From: Reyranella sp.
Lineage (GTDB): Bacteria > Pseudomonadota > Alphaproteobacteria > Reyranellales > Reyranellaceae
NCBI RefSeq assembly: GCF_030651995.1
Contig: NZ_JAUSBN010000013.1
Coordinates: 28,909 to 92,908, forward strand
Reading direction: 5' to 3'
DNA length: 64,000 bases
How positions within the stretch are numbered: position 1 is the first letter of the stretch; every line of letters starts with the position of its first letter. Of this stretch, positions 15,211 to 23,020 are shown one piece after another. Position numbers and translations under genes: made by a program. The notes under the pieces were generated by a model. It was given only the letters and a program-made list of their open reading frames with translations. It made no database searches and was not told the DNA's origin.

Positions 15211-18113
15211 TTGACCTCTCCGTTGGACGCCGCCCTGAAGCCGGCGCCGTAGCGCAGCACGTCGGGACGTTGCGGCAGATTGGGCGGCACCGGCAGGGTG
15301 GCGAACTGCGGCTCGCTGACGCCTTCCTCCGCGGGTACCTTCTCGATCCGGACGCGCAGGTCGTACCACGCGGCCTGGCCGGTCACCGGATCCGAATTGC
15401 CGTAGCGATGGCCGTCGCCGCGCTCGGGCAGCAGCTCGGAGATGACGTGATTGAGCAGGAAGCCCTTCTGCGACTCCGCGGCGTCCGGTGCGAGGTTCCA
15501 GGCGCCGGATCGCTTGCCGATGGCGTTCCACGTCCAGACGGTATGCGGATTGACGCCGTCCATCAGCTTGGCCTGGACCTTGATGCGCCCGTGATGGCTG
15601 GTGACGGCGACCCAGTCGCCCTCGGCGATGCCGAGCCTGGCCGCCGTCGCGTGATGGATGTGAAGGCGATTGTCGCCGTGGATCTGGCGCAGCCAGGCGT
15701 TCTGCGAGCCCCAGGCGTGATACATCGCCATCGGCCGCTGCGTGATCGCGTGCAGCGGGAAGGCGTCGCGCGCGACCTCGGCCTCCTCGAACGGCATGTA
15801 CCAGAGCGGCAACGGATCGAAGTAGGTCCTTACGCGGTGGCGATGCTCGTCCGGCGGCTGGACCTCGCCATGCCCGTCGGCGGCGAGGCGGAACTTCTGC
15901 AGGACCTCGCTGTAGAGCTGCAGGACGATGGGTTCCGGCTTGTCGATCAGGCCCATGCCGACCGCCCAGTCGAGATAGGCGCGATTGGCATGCTTGAAGT
16001 AGCGCGCGTCGGCCGGAATCTCGTGACGCCAGAAACACTTGTTGGCGACGTAGGCGTCGAGCTGACCCTCATTGACCGCGCCGATGCCATGCTTGTCGCC
16101 GGCCGCGCCGCGCCAGCCGGCCAGGCTGCCGATGCCGGGCTTGCGCTCGTGATGGACGATGTAGTCGGGATAGCCGCCGGGATAGCGCGGGCTGCCGTCC
16201 TCCTTGATGAGGCCGGGCAGGCCGAGACGGGCGCCCAGGTCGATCAGCACGTCCTGGAACGGGCGCACGTCGCGGTCGGGCGCGATCACCGGCTGGCGAA
16301 TCGAATCGGCGACGCCGTCGGCATCGCAGATCGGCCGGTCGAGCAGCGAGATGCAGTCCCAGCGCTCGAGATAGGTCGTGTCGGGCAGGATCAGGTCGGC
16401 ATAGGCCACCATCTCGCTGGCATAGGCGTCGCAATAGATGATGCGCGGGATCTTGTAGTCGCCGGTCTCCGGATCCTTGTCGGTCAGCATCTCGATGGTG
16501 CCGGCCGTGTTCATCGACGAGTTCCAGCTCATGTTCGCCATGAACATGAAGAGCGTGTCGATCTTGTACGGATTGCCCGCCCAGGCGTTGCGGATGACCT
16601 GATGCATCATGCCGTGGGCCGCCAGCGGCGCCTCCCACGAGAAAGCCCTGTCGAGCCGGCGCGGCGTGCCGTCGGCCTCGACCAGCAGCTCCTGCGGCGA
16701 TGTCGGGAAGCCGAGCGGCGGACCGGGCATCGGCTTGCCGGGCTGGACGTCGGCGGCGCGGCCGGTCGGCTTCACGCCGGGGGGCGTGGGCCGCGGGAAG
16801 GGCGGCTTGTAGCGGAAGCTGCCCGGCGAATCGACGGCGCCCAGCATCATCTGCAGGACGTGGATGGCGCGGCAGGTATGGAAGCCGTTGGAATGGGCCG
16901 AGATGCCGCGCATCGCATGCATCGCGACCGGCCGGCCTATCATCCTGTCGTGCTGCCGTCCGGCCCAGTCGGTCCAGGGCTGCTCGATCACGACGGTCTG
17001 TTCGAAGGCGGCATGCGCCAGTTCGGCGGCGATGCGCCGGATGGTATCGGCGTCGATGCCGGTCTCGGCGGCAACCGCGTCGGCCGCGTATTGCGGCTCG
17101 AGGCAGCGGGTGGCGACGAGATGGAAGGCCGGCACGGCGGCGCGCCCGTCGGCCAGGAAGACCTTGCCGGTCAGCTGCGGCCTGGCATCGATCCGGTTTG
17201 CGCCGGCGACCGTCTGGGTCGCGCTGTCGAACACCAGCGGCTGGCCCGCGGCGTCACGGGCGAACAGGCCGTGATCGGCGGCGCCCTCGTCCTGGATCAC
17301 GAGCCACGGCGCATTGGTGTAGCGACAGAGATATTCCTCGTCGATCTTGCCGGCGCGCAGCAGTTCCTGGATCAGCGCCAGGATGAACAGGCCGTCGGTT
17401 CCCGGCCGGATGCCGATCCATTCGTCGGCGATCGACGAGTAGCCGGTCCGGATCGGATTGACCGACACGAACTTGGCGGCGCCGCGCGTCTTGAGCTTGC
17501 CGAGGCCGGCCTTGATCGGATTGGAATCGTGGTCCTCGGCCACGCCGAACATCAGGAAATACCTTGTATTGTCCCAGTCCGGCTCACCAAACTCCCAGAA
17601 TGAGCCGCCGATCGTGTATAGCCCGGCTGCCGCCATGTTGACGGAACAGAACCCCCCATGGGCGGCATGGTTGGGCGTGCCGAACTGGCTCGCCCACCAG
17701 CCGGTCAGGGCCTGGCTCTGGTCGCGCCCGGTGAAGAAGGCCAGCTTGCGCGGATCGCTGCGCCGGATGGCGCCCAGCCAATCCGTGGCAGTCGCCATGG
17801 CCTCGTCCCACTCGATCTCCTGGTATTCGCCGCTGCCGCGCGGCCCGACCCGGCGCAACGGCTTGCGCAGCCGGGCGGGCGAATAATGGTTCATGATCCC
17901 GGCCGAGCCCTTGGCGCAGAGCACGCCCTTGTTCACCGGATGGTCGCGATTGCCCTCGATGTAGCGAATGCGGCCGTCCTTCAGATGAACCTTGATGCCG
18001 CAGCGGCAGGCGCACATGTAGCAGGTGGTGTGCGTGATCTTGTCGGCGCTGGAAGCGTGGAGGTTCAGGCCCGCTGCCTGTTGATCGTCGGTCGCTTCCC
18101 CATCTTTCGGCAT
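15207..18113 (-). CDS. soeA: Molybdopterin oxidoreductase, sulfite dehydrogenase SoeA type
   Basis: A 968-aa catalytic subunit of the DMSO reductase family. (Residue numbers here count from the GTG one codon upstream.) A [4Fe-4S] site is formed by Cys32, Cys35, Cys39 and Cys67. Cys157 in GGFCSVN is placed to ligate molybdenum, as in polysulfide reductase-type enzymes. The bis-MGD domains follow, with a C-terminal dinucleotide-binding part (HHATAARLGIAEGDWVAVTS). There is no twin-arginine signal, so the enzyme should face the cytoplasm, as SoeABC does, unlike periplasmic DmsABC. ATG 18113 has GGGAGGAA at good spacing; a GTG one codon upstream is possible. Substrate sulfite is inferred from family features and gene sizes. 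Confidence 0.82.
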   Translation of the reverse strand: MPKDGEATDDQQAAGLNLHASSADKITHTTCYMCACRCGIKVHLKDGRIRYIEGNRDHPVNKGVLCAKGSAGIMNHYSPARLRKPLRRVGPRGSGEYQEIEWDEAMATATDWLGAIRRSDPRKLAFFTGRDQSQALTGWWASQFGTPNHAAHGGFCSVNMAAAGLYTIGGSFWEFGEPDWDNTRYFLMFGVAEDHDSNPIKAGLGKLKTRGAAKFVSVNPIRTGYSSIADEWIGIRPGTDGLFILALIQELLRAGKIDEEYLCRYTNAPWLVIQDEGAADHGLFARDAAGQPLVFDSATQTVAGANRIDARPQLTGKVFLADGRAAVPAFHLVATRCLEPQYAADAVAAETGIDADTIRRIAAELAHAAFEQTVVIEQPWTDWAGRQHDRMIGRPVAMHAMRGISAHSNGFHTCRAIHVLQMMLGAVDSPGSFRYKPPFPRPTPPGVKPTGRAADVQPGKPMPGPPLGFPTSPQELLVEADGTPRRLDRAFSWEAPLAAHGMMHQVIRNAWAGNPYKIDTLFMFMANMSWNSSMNTAGTIEMLTDKDPETGDYKIPRIIYCDAYASEMVAYADLILPDTTYLERWDCISLLDRPICDADGVADSIRQPVIAPDRDVRPFQDVLIDLGARLGLPGLIKEDGSPRYPGGYPDYIVHHERKPGIGSLAGWRGAAGDKHGIGAVNEGQLDAYVANKCFWRHEIPADARYFKHANRAYLDWAVGMGLIDKPEPIVLQLYSEVLQKFRLAADGHGEVQPPDEHRHRVRTYFDPLPLWYMPFEEAEVARDAFPLHAITQRPMAMYHAWGSQNAWLRQIHGDNRLHIHHATAARLGIAEGDWVAVTSHHGRIKVQAKLMDGVNPHTVWTWNAIGKRSGAWNLAPDAAESQKGFLLNHVISELLPERGDGHRYGNSDPVTGQAAWYDLRVRIEKVPAEEGVSEPQFATLPVPPNLPQRPDVLRYGAGFRAASNGEVK

Positions 18114-18257
18114 CACGTTCCTCCCGGGGAAAGGTTAATCTCTGCGCCTGTTTCCAAGAAGAAAATTATTTTGCGGCGCCTCGCGTGCGTACGCCGACGC
18201 TTGCGCGCCCGATTGTTCCCTGATCTGCTCGACAGGCGGAATGCCGTTGGAGGACGC

Positions 18258-18380
18258 ATGTCGAACGCAGGCCGGACCAGCGAACCCCCATCGCGTCGGC
18301 ATCGGGATTGGCTGCTGTCGGTGACTCAGGCGCTGGCAATGCTGGCGTTCAGCATCGTCATTCGCTGGATGGTTTCGTGA
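18258..18380 (+). CDS. Predicted 40-aa single-pass membrane protein
   Basis: A short frame with GGAGG 6 nt before its ATG. It encodes a basic, hydrophilic head (MSNAGRTSEPPSRRHRDW) and one hydrophobic helix (LLSVTQALAMLAFSIVIRWM). The layout is typical of small bacterial membrane proteins. It is divergent from soeA and has no other partner. It is too short for homology to be decisive; the ribosome-binding site and amphipathic pattern are the support. Confidence 0.4.
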   Translation: MSNAGRTSEPPSRRHRDWLLSVTQALAMLAFSIVIRWMVS

Positions 18381-18386
18381 GAGGCT

Positions 18387-18484
18387 GACTGGAAATCAAT
18401 TGAATCGATTCGAGCACTTAACCTCATCCTGAGAGGATGACCGAAAATGAATTCAATCGATTCAAGTACTTACCTCATCCTGAG
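18387..18484. repeat. Two imperfect direct repeats of about 47 bp
   Basis: 18387-18433 and 18438-18484 both read GACYGRAAATSAATT, then AATCGATTC, then ACCTCATCCTGAG, with a few substitutions and a one-base gap. They lead into the palindromic element that follows. No coding role is seen. Confidence 0.75.
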
Positions 18485-18582
18485 GAGCGCCGCCACGCGG
18501 CGCGTCTCGAAGGATGGGCAACAGGCGCCGTGCTCGTGCCCACCCTTCGAGACGCTCACAGCGTTCGCTCCTCAGGGTGAGG
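18473..18582. repeat. Dispersed palindromic repeat element
   Basis: A nested hairpin. The outer arms CCTCATCCTGAGGAGCG (18473-18489) and CGCTCCTCAGGGTGAGG (18566-18582) pair with one mismatch. The inner arms GCGTCTCGAAGGATGGGC (18502-18519) and GCCCACCCTTCGAGACGC (18538-18555) also pair with one mismatch. Elements built on this CCTCATCCTGAGGAGC / TCGAAGGATGGG pattern are scattered between genes in Bradyrhizobium-type genomes and have no coding capacity. Confidence 0.8.
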
Positions 18583-18787
18583 TTATCGGGGGGCGTTCGT
18601 AGCCTGTTGTTCTTGCTGCTTTCATTTCCGGTCATCCTCCGAGGATGCGCGCACAACCGAAATAAACGAAACAAACGAAATAACTGGTGGCGAAGGGAGC
18701 TGCCCGCCGCGCGGTAGCTATATACCGCGGGATCAGTGCGGCGGATGTGCTGGATGACCTCGGCCCGGCCGGCGCAGGACCGCATCG
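18583..18787. other. Non-coding stretch with short A-rich repeats
   Basis: No gene is supported here. A lower-GC patch holds three tandem 9-bp units (CGAAATAAA, CGAAACAAA, CGAAATAAC) at 18658-18684. Together with the repeats before it and the gene fragment after it, this looks like decayed sequence. Confidence 0.5.
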
Positions 18788-18914
18788 GCCCTTCGCATCA
18801 TAGGCGCAGCGAAACCCGATATAGACGGCATGGAAGCGGGCGGCCTTCCACTGGACGCCGTCGGCGCGGGCCTGGGCCGGGCCGTACCACCGGGACCCAC
18901 CCGCGGTGAGAGCC
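18788..18914 (-). pseudogene. 3' fragment of an SUMF1-family gene
   Basis: About 127 bp closely matches the end of the intact SUMF1-type gene at 20594-20720. It translates to ALTAGGSRWYGPAQARAD and then FHAVYIGFRCAYDAKG, against a nearly identical end in the full gene. The rest of the gene is absent and the stop is changed. It is a remnant of a partial duplication. Confidence 0.75.
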
Positions 18915-19067
18915 GTCTCAACCCGACATGTCTGAGAGACATCGAGGGGAAGGTCGAGTTCGACCCGGTCACGCGTCACCCTCGGCGTGACGCGCCCGAT
19001 CCAAACGCCGCCGGGTCCTGCCCGGGCAGCGTTTGGACGAACGACAATGCGCCGAACCGGAGTCCGG

Positions 19068-20043
19068 TCAGGCGTCGCTGGGCGCCAGGCCGAGCGTCTT
19101 CACGCGGTACTCTTCCCAGAACTTCAACCAGGCCTCGTCGCCCTGGCCCTTGAACTTCTTCTGGGCGTCAGCCCAGCCGGCCTGGACCTTCTTCAGCCGG
19201 GCCATGCGCTGGTCCTGCCAGGCCTGATGCTCGGGCTTCCAGATGCCCTTCTCCTTCAGGTAGCGGATCGAGCCTTCGTGCCAGGGCGCATCGGCCGGCG
19301 GCTTGCCGGAAATGTTCGGCGCCCAGTTGCCCGCGCTGGCGGTGATGGCCTTGATCAGGTCCATCGATTCGTCGATCGCCTTGACGATCGAATAGACTTC
19401 GTCGGCGCTGGTGTTGGCATAGGTCGCGATGATCGGATAGCGGTAGCCGACGAGATCGATCGGCTTTTCCTTGGAGATGCCGGCGCCCGCCGTCTCGCGA
19501 TAGGGTTCGAAGAAATCGGCGACCGCGCGAATGCGGTCCCAGCCGGCCTTGTCGGACGGCGGGAACGGCGGATAGGTGAGGCCTCGCGGACTCGCCTCGA
19601 TCTCGCGCATGTTGGCCGAGGTGGTGACGCTCGAGAACGAATCGAGCTGGTTGTTGATCACCGCCGTCTTCATGGCGTTGTAGCTGCCGAACCAGACGAC
19701 CTGGACATCGGCGCGGGTCAGGCCGGCAAAGGCGAGATAGGCATCGGTCTTGACGTTGACCGACGGGTTGCCTTTGACGTAGCCGATGCGCTTGCCCTTG
19801 AGATCCTTCACTTCCTTGACGCCGATGTCGCCGGCGGTCGCCATCGCATTGCTGGCGGGCCGCGCGAGAACGACACGCACGTCCTGCGGGCCCCACGAAG
19901 GCGCCGCGAAGTCGAAGGTGCCTTCCGCGGAGAAATAGAGCTCGTTGGCCAGGAAGCCGTAATTGGCCTTGCCCTGCTTCATCGGCAGGAGGCGCCCGAT
20001 CGAGGTGCCCGACGGCACGGCCATGTGCCGGTATGCATCCCTG
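19068..20043 (-). pseudogene. 5'-truncated TAXI-family TRAP transporter binding protein
   Basis: The sequence from MAVPSGTSIGRLLPMKQG onward matches TAXI-type TRAP receptors through to the C-terminus, about 318 residues, with GKRIGYVKGNPSVNVKTDAY and a polar end. These proteins are normally secreted, yet the signal peptide and first strand are missing. Upstream of about 20043 the sequence turns into an unrelated region that precedes a plus-strand gene. An internal ATG at 20024 could start translation, but the product would stay in the cytoplasm. There is no TRAP permease nearby. I read it as a decayed gene cut by rearrangement. Confidence 0.65.
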
Positions 20044-20066
20044 GTAGCCGGCGTGCGTTGTATCCC

Positions 20067-20450
20067 ATGTCCGACCGTCGCCCGCCTCCGAACGACACGC
20101 CTTCGAACGACACGCCTTCGCACAGGGCCCCGCCGATCGATCCGCCGCGCAAGGAAGCGCCGATACGTGAGCCGTCCGACCGGGAGGCGCCGCCGCAGGA
20201 AGCGCCGCCAACCGAGGAAGAGCCGGGCAAGCCCAAGCCTTACGAGCGCGTCCAGAAGCTGCGGCTCGGCGTGCGGGTCGTGTGGTGGAGCGCGGTCGTG
20301 CTCACCGTCTGCTTCGGCGGACTGGCGCTGTGGATGGGCATGGGGCAGCGCGATCCCTTCTTCGCCCTGTTCTACCTCGCGCTGGCGGCCTGCTGCGCGG
20401 TCGCGGGCTATGGGACGCTGGTCGCCGTCCGCCGTCCGTCGGCCTCCTGA
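20067..20450 (+). CDS. Small proline-rich two-helix membrane protein
   Basis: A 127-aa protein. Residues 1-65 are rich in proline, glutamate and repeated NDTPS units. Residues about 75-122 form two hydrophobic helices (WWSAVVLTVCFGGLALWMGM and FFALFYLALAACCAVAGYG). No family is recognised. A frameshifted partial copy lies at about 21417-21592. It is followed by about 40 bp that match the end of the membrane-protein gene at 21526, suggesting that the two genes were once convergent neighbours here too. Confidence 0.55.
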   Translation: MSDRRPPPNDTPSNDTPSHRAPPIDPPRKEAPIREPSDREAPPQEAPPTEEEPGKPKPYERVQKLRLGVRVVWWSAVVLTVCFGGLALWMGMGQRDPFFALFYLALAACCAVAGYGTLVAVRRPSAS

Positions 20451-20590
20451 GCGAGGCGGATGATCAGCAGGTAGACGCTGATCAACAGGGCCCGCCGACT
20501 CCCGTACTCGCGCCGCGCAACAGCAGACCGCGAGCCGCCGTCTCTCAGCGCGGTCCCGGTCGCCGGTTGCCGCGCCTTCCAGGAAGCATG

Positions 20591-21295
20591 TCAGCCCTTC
20601 GCATCGTAAGCGCAGCGAAACCCGATATAGACAGCGTAGAAGCTGGCGGCTTTCCACTGTGCGCCGTCGGCGCGGGCCTGGGCCGGGCCGTACCACCAGG
20701 ACCCGCCCGCGGTGAGGGCCTCTTCCCCGCGCCGGTCCGCCACCCACTCCCAGACATTGGCGCCCATGTCGTAGAGTCCATTGACGCCGCGCTTGGTGGT
20801 CGCGACGGGGACGTGCGCCCGACGGTTGTTGTTCATGCCGTCGGGGTCGTCGCCAACCGGATACTGGTAGGTCTGCTCCCGGACGTAACCGTCCGTCGGT
20901 CGGTCGCGCTGCTCGGTGTAGGCGGCGCTTCGCCACTCGGCGATGGTCGGCAGCCGGCCGCCAACATGTCGGCAAAAGGCATCGGCCTCCGCCCAGGTCA
21001 CGTGCACGGCGGGCTCGGAGTCCTGGCCGGGCTGGCCCTGCGGACGCTCGTAGGTCCAGCCTTGCCGCCGCGTCCATCCGCCGGTGTATTCGAAACCACC
21101 ACCCTCGCGTTCGGCCGCCGTTCGTAAAGACGTGGCGCGTGCGAAGGCGCGGAACTGGCCGATCGTCACTTCGGTCGCATCGATGCCAATCCCACCGATG
21201 CGCACAGGCTCCGGCCGTTGTGCGAGACAGGGGGCAGCACTGGCGATGACGGCAGCGAGCGATGCGGTAACGATCGTAAGTCGCGAAGGGATCAT
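20591..21295 (-). CDS. SUMF1/formylglycine-generating enzyme-like secreted protein
   Basis: A 234-aa protein with a Sec signal peptide (MIPSRLTIVTASLAAVIASA, cleavage near CLAQ). The FGE-sulfatase fold markers are ATEVTIGQFRAFARAT, WAEADAFCRHVGGRLPTIAEW, GLYDMGANVWEW and the closing GFRCA. Many bacterial members are not formylglycine enzymes but binding or regulatory proteins. It is shorter than catalytic FGE, and I see no evidence for the redox cysteine pair. No sulfatase gene is near. A fragment of its 3' end is repeated at 18788-18914. Confidence 0.78.
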   Translation of the reverse strand: MIPSRLTIVTASLAAVIASAAPCLAQRPEPVRIGGIGIDATEVTIGQFRAFARATSLRTAAEREGGGFEYTGGWTRRQGWTYERPQGQPGQDSEPAVHVTWAEADAFCRHVGGRLPTIAEWRSAAYTEQRDRPTDGYVREQTYQYPVGDDPDGMNNNRRAHVPVATTKRGVNGLYDMGANVWEWVADRRGEEALTAGGSWWYGPAQARADGAQWKAASFYAVYIGFRCAYDAKG

Positions 21296-21416
21296 CGGTG
21301 TCGTGCTTCGTGCGTTTGGAGTGCCGCGTGGCCTACCTCTGCCGGAGCGTAGGTCGTGCCGCAGGCAGGCGGCAAGATGGTTTGTGGCGCGAGGGCCGAT
21401 AGGCAGACGTTGCCGA

Positions 21417-21592
21417 GTGGTTCTGGCTGTCGTCTTCACGGCCTTGCGCTGTGGCTGGGGCTGGTGAAGGACCACTTCTTCGCCCTGTTCTATCTTGCTC
21501 TGTCGGCCTGCTGCGCGGCCGCGGGCTACGGGTCGCCGGTGGTCTTCCGCCGTCCGTCGGCCTCCCGGGCGAGGCTGGTGATCAGCAGGTAG
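21417..21592 (+). pseudogene. Frameshifted fragment of the two-helix membrane protein
   Basis: GLALWLGLVKDHFFALFYLA and the following CCAAAGYGSPVVFRRPSAS parallel the second half of the 127-aa protein ending at 20450. The preceding helix (VVLAVVFT) is in another frame, so at least one frameshift is present, and the proline-rich head is missing. It overlaps the end of the convergent membrane-protein gene. Confidence 0.55.
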
Positions 21593-22221
21593 ACGCTGAT
21601 CAACAAAGCCCACACCGGGAAGACGATGAAGCTCCAGTCGACCCAGGGGCTGGCGAATAGCAGGAAGAGTCCCATCGCGAAGCCGGGCACTGCCAGCCAG
21701 CGCGCGACGAAGGCCGTACGCAGCGCGATCGTCGAAGTGACCAGCATGAACACGCCCGCCATCCGGATCGCGTAGACGTTGACCAGCGTGTAGGCGAAGG
21801 CCCGCGCAAAGGCGAAGGCGGGCGAGTCGCGCAGCGCCTCAGGATGGGCGGCATGGACGATGACGATGGCGCCGAACACCGCGGTGGCCACGAACATCAG
21901 GACGAGGAAGAGAAGCCCGCTGCCCAGGAAGACCGTGGCGAACAGGCGGTCCTCCGCCTCGGCCAGCCGGTCGCGCACCACGCCGATGAACCACAGGAAA
22001 GCGACGCCGGCGAACGGCATCAGGTTGATCGCGAGCACGACCCGGTCGAGGCCGGCGACCAGCCATGTCCCGTGCTCCAGCGAGTCGCGTGGGACCGCCG
22101 ACAGGAACAGCAGGAACGCGGCGATCAGCAGCCCGGAGAACAGGATGCCGGCGACCGCCGCCGCCCGCGGCGTGCGCAGCCTGCCGCGCGTCAGGAGCGT
22201 GGGCGACATCATCGGCGTCAT
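21526..22221 (-). CDS. Multi-pass membrane protein of unknown function
   Basis: A 231-aa protein with about six hydrophobic segments, for example AAAVAGILFSGLLIAAFLLF, LIMPF-like turns and FIVFPVWALLISVYLLI near the end. The first ATG overlaps the stop of the DUF4239 gene (ATGA at 22218-22221), so the two are translationally coupled. No enzyme motif is visible. It is the last gene of a three-gene minus-strand operon that begins with DUF2252. Confidence 0.65.
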   Translation of the reverse strand: MTPMMSPTLLTRGRLRTPRAAAVAGILFSGLLIAAFLLFLSAVPRDSLEHGTWLVAGLDRVVLAINLMPFAGVAFLWFIGVVRDRLAEAEDRLFATVFLGSGLLFLVLMFVATAVFGAIVIVHAAHPEALRDSPAFAFARAFAYTLVNVYAIRMAGVFMLVTSTIALRTAFVARWLAVPGFAMGLFLLFASPWVDWSFIVFPVWALLISVYLLITSLAREADGRRKTTGDP

Positions 22222-23003
22222 GGCGGGCTGGGGAAGGCGTCGATCGCGGCGGCTGCGTTGGCAAGGGGCTGCTGGCTCACCCTGATGTAGCCGCTGCCCG
22301 GCCGATCGATGTCCTGGATCAGCAGCACCATCGTCGCCACGAGGATGCCGGTGATGAGGACGGGCACCCTTGCTCGCTTCGATTCGACGCCGCTGCCGTA
22401 GCCGGCGAAGCCGATGCCTGTGACGGACATGGCGTAGAGGGCGGCGATGACGACGAGGGGCAGGCGGTTGGACATCGCCGACAGTCGCTTCTCCTGATCG
22501 TCGATCATCTCGTTCAGCGACTGGATGAAGAGGCCCGTCGGCACCATCGCGTTGTCCTTGGCCGCCACCGCCTGCGCCTGCCGCCACAGCGCCTCCTGCA
22601 GGAGGTTCGAATGGGCGATCACCCTGTCGAACTCGGCGCGGCTAATGGGCCCGCGGGCGAGATCGAGGCGGATCTGGACGTACTCGCGCAGCAGTTTCAC
22701 GGCGTCGCGGTCGTGCGGTGCCGGCAGCAGGCGGGCGCGCAGCGCCGTCGTGCCGATCGCGGCGGCCTCGATCATGGCCCCGTCGCGCCTGGCTTCGAAG
22801 CGCGCCAGCGCCATCGAGAAGGTGAACCCGATCATGAGCGCCAACAGGCCGAGGATGGCGCCCTCCAGGGTCGACACCTTGGCCGCGCCCTTGCGGGCTG
22901 CTCGCACGCCGAGCCAATGACCCACTTCGCCGGCGCCGAGGATCAGCACCAGGCTGGCCGCGAAGATCGCCAGCAGGGAGTAGTCGTCGATATCGAACGG
23001 CAT
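22218..23003 (-). CDS. DUF4239 (bestrophin-like) membrane protein
   Basis: A 261-aa protein with two hydrophobic helices at the N-terminus (LLAIFAASLVLILGAGEVGH; TLEGAILGLLALMIGFTFSM), a soluble helical middle, and two more near residues 185-230. The ALARFEARRDGAMIEAAAIG segment after the second helix is typical of DUF4239. The function of the family is not known; similarity to bestrophin channels has been noted. It is coupled to the downstream membrane gene and lies 17 bp after DUF2252. Confidence 0.75.
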   Translation of the reverse strand: MPFDIDDYSLLAIFAASLVLILGAGEVGHWLGVRAARKGAAKVSTLEGAILGLLALMIGFTFSMALARFEARRDGAMIEAAAIGTTALRARLLPAPHDRDAVKLLREYVQIRLDLARGPISRAEFDRVIAHSNLLQEALWRQAQAVAAKDNAMVPTGLFIQSLNEMIDDQEKRLSAMSNRLPLVVIAALYAMSVTGIGFAGYGSGVESKRARVPVLITGILVATMVLLIQDIDRPGSGYIRVSQQPLANAAAAIDAFPSPP

Positions 23004-23020
23004 CGCCGGCGCCCGCGCTT

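Noticed and set aside
15270..17603. A 777-codon plus-strand frame opposite soeA
   Set aside because: It has no recognisable domain or ribosome-binding site, and the opposite frame encodes a complete molybdopterin enzyme.
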